From positions 62,589 to 107,900 of the forward strand of contig MKTT01000136.1 of NCBI GenBank assembly GCA_001898385.1: a DNA stretch of 45,312 bases, in the 5' to 3' direction. This document shows positions 37,406 to 45,312 of the stretch, in pieces. The notes under the pieces are model-generated. The model was not told the DNA's origin. It saw only the letters and a program-made list of their open reading frames with translations, and made no database searches. The DNA is from Planctomycetales bacterium 71-10. Lineage in GTDB: Bacteria; Planctomycetota; Planctomycetia; Isosphaerales; Isosphaeraceae. A program made the position numbers and the translations under genes. How positions within the stretch are numbered: position 1 is the first letter of the stretch; every line of letters begins with the position of its first letter.

Positions 37406-38356
37406 TCATGGCCGGGGATCAGAACGGGTGCTCGGGTCGGCGCCCGCGAGCCGGAACGAATCGTCCGCGTGGTACGGCGGGGCCTCGATCATCCCGAGCA
37501 GGTCGTCCTCGATGGTCCTGCAGATGTCTGCCAGGGGGAGGTGGTTCAGGTTGCGAGGGGAGAAGGGATTCTGAAGCTCGTCCCCGATCTTGTCCAGCGA
37601 CAGGATCGGGTAGGCGATGAACATCGTAACGGCCGGGGTCAGCCAGACGAGTTTCATGACCAGCGCGAAGGGGATCGCGCCGAGGAACATGATGATGAAA
37701 CGCCGCATCAGGATGGTGTAGCCCCGCGGGATGGGCGCCTTCAGGATGCGTTCGCAGCCGCCGAAATAGTCGGTGAGGGCCGTAAGGTCGCGGTCGGCCT
37801 CCAGGAAGGCGAAACGGTCCATGCCGTGATCGTCGCACGCGGCCCGGAACATGTCGGCGATGGCCTGCACCAGGGCGAGGGGCCGATTTCGGGCGGCGAC
37901 GACGTCCCCTGCCGTCTCCGGCCCGAGCAACCTCTCGATATCCGCCGAGTCGCAATCGCCCTGCAGGTTGCGACGCACGGCGTGGGGGAGTGCCGCGGCG
38001 AGGCGGATGACGGAATTCCTCCACGCCTCGTCGCGAGGGCCGTACGCCGCCGCGACGATCGCCAGGTGTCGGCACCGATTGACGATGCCGCCCCAGAGCT
38101 TGCGGGCCTCCCACCATCGCTCGTAGCCCGCGTTCGTCCTGAGCACGAGGATCAGCCCGAGCGCGGCCCCGGTCACCTCGTAGGGGGCCACTTCGATCTC
38201 GAGTTCGGGGCTGTGTCCCGAGGCGATGTCGACGGCGACGACCAGGGCGGCGAACAGCCCGAAGACGAGGACGCTCCGGAACACGTGGGGCGTCGCCGAG
38301 CCGCTGATCGCCAGGGCGTCGCGCCAAAAATCGCCGGGCTTGCGGAACATATTCAT
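37406..38356 (-). CDS. Bestrophin/YneE-family anion channel-like protein
   Basis: 316 residues with the bestrophin family pattern: FRSVLVFGLFAALV near the N-terminus, RTNAGYERWWEARKLWGGIVNRCR (the highly conserved segment), GYTILMRRFIIMFLGAIPFALV, then PILSLDKIGDELQNPFSPRNLNHLPL. Prokaryotic bestrophins form pentameric ion channels. The ATG at 38356 has CAGGAG at good spacing. It is convergent to the RND gene. The remnant at 14683 is its paralogue, and that one was coupled to a metal ATPase gene, which points to a link between this channel type and metal handling in this organism. Confidence 0.85.
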   Translation of the reverse strand: MNMFRKPGDFWRDALAISGSATPHVFRSVLVFGLFAALVVAVDIASGHSPELEIEVAPYEVTGAALGLILVLRTNAGYERWWEARKLWGGIVNRCRHLAIVAAAYGPRDEAWRNSVIRLAAALPHAVRRNLQGDCDSADIERLLGPETAGDVVAARNRPLALVQAIADMFRAACDDHGMDRFAFLEADRDLTALTDYFGGCERILKAPIPRGYTILMRRFIIMFLGAIPFALVMKLVWLTPAVTMFIAYPILSLDKIGDELQNPFSPRNLNHLPLADICRTIEDDLLGMIEAPPYHADDSFRLAGADPSTRSDPRP

Positions 38357-38449
38357 GCCGACTCCTGGAAGTCCCCCTCCGACGGGCCGCATCGGCGGGG
38401 GATGATTATTGAGAAAATCAGGCGTACTCCGAATCTGGTGTCGGGCCGC

Positions 38450-38707
38450 TCAAGCCCCCGGCCCGACGGCCATGTCGGTATACTCCGACGGGTGCGGCAG
38501 GCCCCGCCCAGCCCCCGCCTCCAGGCGGCGGATGCGGCGGTTGAGGTCTTCGTTCGTCGCGCGCAGAGACGCGAGTTCGTCGAGGACGCGCCCGAGTTGC
38601 TCGAACGCGTCGTCGATCGTCCCGCCGTCGTCCTGCGCCTCGTCACCGTCGGCTCCTCGCTTCAGGATCCGACCTTCGTCACCGCCACAGTCGCTAGGTC
38701 GATTCAT
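38450..38707 (-). CDS. Small coiled-coil protein of unknown function
   Basis: 85 residues from the ATG at 38707 (an upstream in-frame start at 38746 would add 13). The middle part DAFEQLGRVLDELASLRATNEDLNRRIRRLEA shows heptad spacing of Leu/Ile and is probably a coiled coil; the ends are Gly/Asp-rich and disordered. GGAG lies about 10 bases before the ATG. It lies 94 bases upstream of the bestrophin start on the same strand. No family is recognised. Confidence 0.45.
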   Translation of the reverse strand: MNRPSDCGGDEGRILKRGADGDEAQDDGGTIDDAFEQLGRVLDELASLRATNEDLNRRIRRLEAGAGRGLPHPSEYTDMAVGPGA

Positions 38708-38920
38708 GGCTCGTTCTCCGTCAAATCGTCCCAAGTAATTGATCAACGCCCCGCCGGACGCAGCGGTGCCTCCGTGATGGCTGCTAGCTCGCCGGGCCGC
38801 GTCCCGTCTCGATCAGGTTGGGCGCGCGGCCACGCAACCGGGCTATGCCGGGCATGGTGGTGGAGATGCTCGGGGAGCCGGACTACGCGAAACCCGCGTC
38901 CAGCCCCTTGGTAACCGCCC

Positions 38921-39286
38921 TCAGCAGCGGAACTTCTGCAGGAGCGAGCAGGCTGTCGGGCCGTCGGGCCGCCCCACCGACCGTCGCGACGCCGTCGCCC
39001 GGGATGCCGAGGTGACGGGCCCGAATGCGGGCGGCGGGGCGACCCGTGACCAGGGAGAGGCGAGGTCGCCGGAATCGGGCGCGGTCGCGCGGGCCTCGTT
39101 CGTTCGGATCGCCCCGCCGCAGACGCCGTCGTCGCCCTCTTGCGGTAGATGAGGATGGGCGGGCTCGCTCGGCGTGGGCTTCGACGGACTGTGATGGTGC
39201 ATGGCGTGGCCGACCTCGGTCGCCTGGCAGAGCGCCGGGCAGCCCGCCATGAGTCCGGTCAGGAGAATCGCGGTGAGTCTCGTCAC
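38921..39286 (-). CDS. Small His/Cys-containing exported protein
   Basis: 121 residues from a GTG at 39286, where a clean signal peptide begins (TRLTAILLTGLMAGCPALCQA). The mature part has HAMHHHSP and HPHLPQEGDDGVCGGAIRTNEAR, a pattern seen in small exported proteins beside planctomycete metal pumps, and ends SLLQKFRC. The frame is also open upstream to a TTG at 39364. It follows the P1B ATPase on the same strand and is probably cotranscribed with it. Likely a periplasmic metal-binding accessory. Confidence 0.55.
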   Translation of the reverse strand: MTRLTAILLTGLMAGCPALCQATEVGHAMHHHSPSKPTPSEPAHPHLPQEGDDGVCGGAIRTNEARATAPDSGDLASPWSRVAPPPAFGPVTSASRATASRRSVGRPDGPTACSLLQKFRC

Positions 39287-39360
39287 GCCAATGAATCCAA
39301 TGGGGACTTGTGTCGGCGGAGCTCCATGAGTGTGCAGGCAAGGCAAGCTGATCGCCCAAA

Positions 39361-41259
<1,899 letters not shown>

Positions 41260-41302
41260 GATCGTATCCGTTCCTGGAAATGCCTTACCATCGTAAATGT
41301 CC

Positions 41303-41376
41303 TAAGAGGCTCTTTCAAAGTTGCCGAGGCGAGGCTGCTTGAAGCCGCCAACCACCAACTTTAAAAGGGCCTCTAA
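41303..41376. mobile_element. MITE-like element, 68 bp with 18-bp inverted repeats
   Basis: The element spans 41306-41373. Its left end GAGGCTCTTTCAAAGTTG (41306-41323) and its right end, read inwards GAGGCCCTTTTAAAGTTG (41373-41356), match at 16 of 18 positions. TAA flanks both sides (41303-41305 and 41374-41376), fitting the 3-bp TNA duplication of some IS5-family elements. There is no coding capacity. The same hairpin could stop or attenuate transcription between the channel gene and the ATPase gene. Confidence 0.7.
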
Positions 41377-41400
41377 GGCTGCGGGCCCCTCGCTGGCCGG

Positions 41401-42999
41401 TCACGGCAGGATGCGAGCTCCGACCGCCGTGTTGAGCTTCAGCATGCTCCGCCGATGCCGGACGAGGGTGTCGCGGTATTGGCGGATGATCTCGTTCAGG
41501 TCGCGCTGGGCGTTGAGATAGTCGATCACGTCCACCTCGCCGATCTTGTACCGCCGCATCGCGTTGTCGCGGACCTGGGTGGCGTCGGGGATCAGGCTGC
41601 GCTCGATCCGCGCGAGGGACGCCCGGCTGACGGCGTAATCCCGCTCCGCCCGCTCGACTTCGGTGACGACCTGGCGCTCGACGGCGACCAGCTCGTTCTG
41701 GGACTGGGCGACGTTGATTTTGGCTCGCTGGATGTTGCCCTGATTGCGGTTGTAGAGAGGCAGCGGCACCGTGACGCCCAGGGCCCAGGAGTGTGCGCTC
41801 TTGGTGTCGAACGGCGCGTTGTTCTGGAAGGTGTACGGCTGGAACATAACGTAGACGTCCGAGTAGCGGTTCGCGTGGGCGAGCTTGACGTCCGCCTCGG
41901 ACCGCGCGATGCCGAGCCGATAGGCGACGACGTCCGCCCGCTCGTTGAGCGCCAGGCCGACGAGATCCTGGACCGGCGACGGCGGCGGGGCCAGGTCGTG
42001 GAGCGTCCCGCGGAGCTCGATCGCCGTCGCCTCCGCCGGCGGGAGGTTGAGCAGTCCCGCGAGCGTCCGTTTGCTGTTGCCCAGCGCCTCCTCCGCCTCG
42101 GAGTGGATGATCTCGGCGGCCTCCCGCTGGATGCGGACCGGGTTCAGTTCGGTCGCGGTGATGGTTCCGGCCGCCCGCTGCCGTTCGGTGACCTCGGCGA
42201 GGCCCCGGAGCCCCTCGAGGCTCGCGGTCGCGAACCGGACCGTCTCCCGGGCGGCCAGCACGTCGACGTAGGCGGTGTACAGGTTGTCGATCTGGACGCG
42301 CACTGCATCCTGGTATTGGGCCTCGAGCACCTTTTTCGCCCGCCGGGCGACCTCGGTGCGGGCCCTTCGCTTGCGGGTGACGTCAAGGGGGTAGGTGATG
42401 TTGACGTCGTACTGGGTCGGGCCGCCGGCTCGCTCTTTCGAGAAGCTGCCGTAGGGGATGAGCTGGCTGTCGGCGTAGAGGATCGGGTTGGCGCGGAGGC
42501 TGGCCGTGAGGATGTCCGCGTCGGCTTGCGGGATCTCGAAGGACATGCTCCGCAGATTGAGGTTGGTGCGGACGAGCCGTTCGATCGCTACGTCGAGGGT
42601 CAGCCCGTCGGCCGCCCCCTCTTCATCCCGCGCCGGGAGGGCGAGCGGTCCATAAGTGGGTGCCTGGGCGGGATCCAGCTGCGCCGGCCGTGCGATCGCC
42701 GCCTCTTCGGGTCGCCGAGTCGGCTGCCCGCTCGGCGTCATGATGGACGGCGGCACGCGCGGGGTCGAGACGCCAGGCCGGCCGCCGAGGACGCCGTCGA
42801 ATCCGCCCGGACTCGTCTGGAAGGGGCTCGCCCCTGCGCCCGGGGCCGGGCCCAGCCACGAGGACCCGCCTGGCAAAGGCTCCGGGAGGGCGTTCCCCGG
42901 CAACCCCGGCGTGCCCTGCGCCCAGGCCGATGGCGCGGCGAAGACGGCCGAGAGCACTACAAGCCAGAAGAACCACGCCAGCGTCCTTGCCGATTCCAT
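41401..42999 (-). CDS. TolC/CzcC-type outer-membrane efflux channel
   Basis: 532 residues. A signal peptide (ARTLAWFFWLVVLSAVFAAPSAWA) is followed by a Pro/Gly-rich linker unusual for the family (about 28-135) and then two OEP repeats: LTLDVAIERLVRTNLNLRS ... ALGNSKRTLAGLLNLPP, and DLVGLALNERADVVAYRLGIARSEADVKLA ... YKIGEVDVIDYLNAQRDLNEI. These build the outer-membrane barrel and periplasmic tunnel of tripartite metal pumps. The ATG at 42999 has a strong AAGGAGGG. The frame continues upstream without a family signature. It follows the RND gene after about 108 bases in the same direction. Confidence 0.88.
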   Translation of the reverse strand: MESARTLAWFFWLVVLSAVFAAPSAWAQGTPGLPGNALPEPLPGGSSWLGPAPGAGASPFQTSPGGFDGVLGGRPGVSTPRVPPSIMTPSGQPTRRPEEAAIARPAQLDPAQAPTYGPLALPARDEEGAADGLTLDVAIERLVRTNLNLRSMSFEIPQADADILTASLRANPILYADSQLIPYGSFSKERAGGPTQYDVNITYPLDVTRKRRARTEVARRAKKVLEAQYQDAVRVQIDNLYTAYVDVLAARETVRFATASLEGLRGLAEVTERQRAAGTITATELNPVRIQREAAEIIHSEAEEALGNSKRTLAGLLNLPPAEATAIELRGTLHDLAPPPSPVQDLVGLALNERADVVAYRLGIARSEADVKLAHANRYSDVYVMFQPYTFQNNAPFDTKSAHSWALGVTVPLPLYNRNQGNIQRAKINVAQSQNELVAVERQVVTEVERAERDYAVSRASLARIERSLIPDATQVRDNAMRRYKIGEVDVIDYLNAQRDLNEIIRQYRDTLVRHRRSMLKLNTAVGARILP

Positions 43000-43106
43000 G
43001 GGATGACCCTCCTTGGTCGAGATGAGAGATTGCGGGACCGATACGGATTCGAGGGCCGCCCCGTGCGGCTCCATTGGGGGACGGGCGTCCCCGGTTTTCC
43101 CTGACA

Positions 43107-45312
43107 TCAGTGAGCCCCTCCCCCGGCGAGGGCCGGCTGCTCGCGCAGGGCGAGGAGGTCCTCGTCGGCGGCGAGCGGGGGAGCCGGACGACCGAATTTG
43201 AGGTAGAGCGCCGGCACGACGAGCATGTTGAGCGCCGTCGAGGTGAGCAGCCCGCAGAGGATGACCAGCGCCATCGGCGCCTGGATCTCGTTGCCAGGCT
43301 TGTCCCCACCGATCGCCAGAGGCACGAGCGCGAGCCCGGCCGTCAGGGCCGTCATGAGGATCGGGGCTAGGCGCTCCATCGCCCCGAGGTAGACCGCCTC
43401 TGCGAAGTTCGTCGCGCCCTCGGCCTGCTGGAGGTGCCGGATGTGCGAGACGAGCATGATCCCGTTGCGCGTCGCCAGCCCGAAGAGCGTGATGAAGCCG
43501 ATGAGCGAGGCTACCGACAACACGCCCCCCGAAAGGTAGACGCCCACCACGCCGCCGATGAGCGCCAGGGGCAAGTTGACCATGATCAAGAGCGCATCCC
43601 GCGTCGATCCGAACGCCACGCTGAGCAGGACGCCGATGCCGACGATGACCGCGACGCTGAGAACGGTCAGGAGCCGCGTGGTCTCCTCGGCGCTCTCGAA
43701 CTGGCCGCCATACTCGACGTAGTAGTCCCGGTACTGGTCGCGGCCGAGGGGCACCTTGTCCGCCACCTTGGCGCGGATCTCCTCGACGACTCCCTTGAGG
43801 TCGCGGCCGGAGACGTTGCACATCACGACGATCTTTCGCTGCACGCTCTCGCGGCTGATCTGGTTGGGCCCGGTGCTGACCTCGATCCGCGCGAGGGCCT
43901 TCAGGGGGAGCTTCGCCCCGCCCGGCGTATCGACCGGGAGGTTCGAGATGGCCTCGGCGTCGACGTTGCCGGGCTCGCCGACTCGGACCACCATGTCGAA
44001 GGCATAGCGGCCCTCAAGGACCTGCGACACCGTCTGCCCCCGGAACGCCGTGTCGACGGCGTCGGACACCTCCTTCACGCTGAGGCCGTGGCGGGCGATC
44101 GCGTCGCGGTCGAACCGGACCTTCATGACCGGGATGTCGACCTGCTGCTCGGTGGAGAGATCCACGACCCCCGGCACGCCTTGCATCTGCCGGCGGACGT
44201 CTTCGGCGAGCGTGCGGAGCTTGTACAGGTCGTCGCCGAAGATCTTCACCGCGACGTTCGCCCGGGTCCCGGAGAGCATGTGGTCGATCCGGTGCGAGAT
44301 CGGTTGTCCGATGACGACGTTCATCCCCGGGATGAGCGAGAACTCGCCCCGCAACTCGTTCAGAAACTCGTCCTTACCCCGTCCGCGCGGCAGTTTGAAG
44401 GTGACGTCGAGCTCTGCCGCCTCGACTCCCTGGGCGTGCTCGCTGAGCTCGGCCCGGCCGGTCCGGCGGGCCACGCCGGTCACCTCCTCGTGGCCCAGGA
44501 GCACCCGCTCCACGGCCCGGCCCAGTTCGTCTGACTGCTGGAGCGACGTGCCGGGCAGCGTTACGGCGCTGAGCGTCAGGGCCCCCTCGTTAAACTCGGG
44601 CAGGAACGCCCGGCCCATGTAGGGGATGGCCGCGCCCGCGGCGATCAGCAGCACAAGCGACGGCAGGATGACGACCCACGGATGGCGCAGCGTCGGCCCG
44701 AGAACCACCGCGTAGATCCGCTTGAGTACGCGCACCACCCACGGCTCCCGGCCGGCGAGGATGCCCCGGCTCTTCGTCAGCAGCAGCGAGCAGAGCGCCG
44801 GGGTGAGCGTCAGGCTCACCACGAGCGAGGCGGTCAGGGAGACGACGTAGGCCAGCCCCAGCGGCATGAGCAGGCGGCCCTCGACGCCTCCCAAAAAGAA
44901 GATCGGCAGGAAGACGAGGAGGATGATGAGCGTCGCGAACACGACCGAGGAGCGCACCTCGACGCTCGCGTGGTAGATCACGGCGAGCGAGTTCTGCCGC
45001 CGCTCCTCGGGCAGTTGTGCGTTCTCTCGGAGCCGCCGGACGATGTTCTCGACGTCGATGATCGCGTCGTCGACGAGGTCGCCGATCGCGATCGCCATGC
45101 CGCCGAGCGTCATGGTGTTGATCGTGGACCCGAAGGCCTTGAGGACCAGCACCGCCGTGACGAGCGACAGCGGGATCGCCAGGAGCGTGATGAGGCTGGC
45201 GCGGATGTTCGCCAGGAACAGCAGCACGATCACGACGACCAGGACGCCGCCGTCGCGAAGCGCCTCCTCGACGTTGCGCACCGAGACGGAGATGAAGTCC
45301 GCCTGGCGGAAG
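43107..45312 (-). CDS. Heavy-metal RND efflux pump, C-terminal part (runs off the window)
   Basis: About 735 residues visible; the N-terminal 300 or so lie beyond the right edge, where the frame is open (FRQADFISVSVRNVEEAL at the edge). Transmembrane helix 4 holds MAIAIGDLVDDAIIDVENIVRRLREN, an AIG...D...EN form closer to the CusA side of the HME family than the DFG form of the pump at 34245. Later segments are LPGTSLQQSDELG, the porter-domain TGPNQISRESVQRKIVVMCNVSGRDL and the last membrane block with FGLATRNGIMLVSHIRHLQ. The channel gene follows. A periplasmic adaptor gene is expected outside the window. Confidence 0.9.
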   Translation of the reverse strand, partial: FRQADFISVSVRNVEEALRDGGVLVVVIVLLFLANIRASLITLLAIPLSLVTAVLVLKAFGSTINTMTLGGMAIAIGDLVDDAIIDVENIVRRLRENAQLPEERRQNSLAVIYHASVEVRSSVVFATLIILLVFLPIFFLGGVEGRLLMPLGLAYVVSLTASLVVSLTLTPALCSLLLTKSRGILAGREPWVVRVLKRIYAVVLGPTLRHPWVVILPSLVLLIAAGAAIPYMGRAFLPEFNEGALTLSAVTLPGTSLQQSDELGRAVERVLLGHEEVTGVARRTGRAELSEHAQGVEAAELDVTFKLPRGRGKDEFLNELRGEFSLIPGMNVVIGQPISHRIDHMLSGTRANVAVKIFGDDLYKLRTLAEDVRRQMQGVPGVVDLSTEQQVDIPVMKVRFDRDAIARHGLSVKEVSDAVDTAFRGQTVSQVLEGRYAFDMVVRVGEPGNVDAEAISNLPVDTPGGAKLPLKALARIEVSTGPNQISRESVQRKIVVMCNVSGRDLKGVVEEIRAKVADKVPLGRDQYRDYYVEYGGQFESAEETTRLLTVLSVAVIVGIGVLLSVAFGSTRDALLIMVNLPLALIGGVVGVYLSGGVLSVASLIGFITLFGLATRNGIMLVSHIRHLQQAEGATNFAEAVYLGAMERLAPILMTALTAGLALVPLAIGGDKPGNEIQAPMALVILCGLLTSTALNMLVVPALYLKFGRPAPPLAADEDLLALREQPALAGGGAH

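Noticed and set aside
43000..43821. N-terminal extension of the outer-membrane channel gene
   Set aside because: The frame is open upstream, but it overlaps the RND gene, is Arg/Gly-rich, and the signal peptide plus strong ribosome binding site mark the start at 42999.

Overview
The window is high-GC bacterial DNA, most likely from a planctomycete of the Isosphaeraceae type. The best marker is the minus-strand gene at 30541-31533, a DUF1559 pseudopilin with an N-terminal prepilin cleavage/methylation motif of the kind that is massively expanded in Planctomycetes. Supporting signs are several His-rich small exported proteins, a PadR plus HAAS-domain gene pair, a GYF_2/MORN fusion protein and an NPCBM-type secreted protein. 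The exact taxon cannot be fixed from the sequence alone.

Region 1 (about 1.07-12.05 kb, all minus strand) is the most interesting part. It is a six-gene, tightly coupled operon that looks like a DNA phosphorothioate (PT) modification system of the Ssp type: a DUF4007 protein (SspB-like), a large P-loop ATPase (SspC-like), a PP-loop/PAPS-reductase-family protein (SspD/DndC-like) and a cysteine desulfurase (SspA/DndA-like). Between sspC and sspD sit two further genes: a 784-residue protein with two different GHKL ATPase modules (an Hsp90/MORC-like one at the N-terminus and a histidine-kinase-like one with an H-box at the C-terminus) and a 745-residue protein with an expanded receiver-like domain. 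No SspE, SspFGH or DndFGH-like restriction gene is visible, so this two-component-like pair is the obvious candidate for the sensing or effector arm. The operon is visibly poorer in GC than its neighbours, which fits horizontal acquisition.

Region 2 (12.28-15.80 kb) holds a P1B-4-type heavy-metal ATPase broken by a one-base frameshift in a G5 run, the 3' remnant of a bestrophin-like gene, and an IS5/IS427-type insertion sequence. Region 3 (15.8-24.9 kb) is an accessory stretch bracketed by this IS and a decayed second copy in the same orientation. It contains an XRE regulator, a secreted NPCBM/beta-propeller protein, a GYF-MORN membrane protein, a ClpX-like unfoldase without the zinc domain, a degenerate ArdC-like antirestriction gene, and small plasmid-type proteins.

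Region 4 (25.0-45.3 kb) is a metal-response and envelope region. It has a secreted Kelch protein, a CusRS-type two-component system, a PadR/HAAS pair, the DUF1559 pseudopilin with a lipoprotein, His-rich exported proteins, a CzcA-type RND pump, a complete bestrophin-like protein, a second P1B ATPase with an unusual SPA motif, a TolC/CzcC-type outer-membrane channel and the C-terminal part of a second heavy-metal RND pump that runs off the right edge. A 68-bp MITE-like element with 18-bp inverted repeats and a TAA duplication lies between the channel gene and the ATPase gene. No rRNA, tRNA or CRISPR array was seen.
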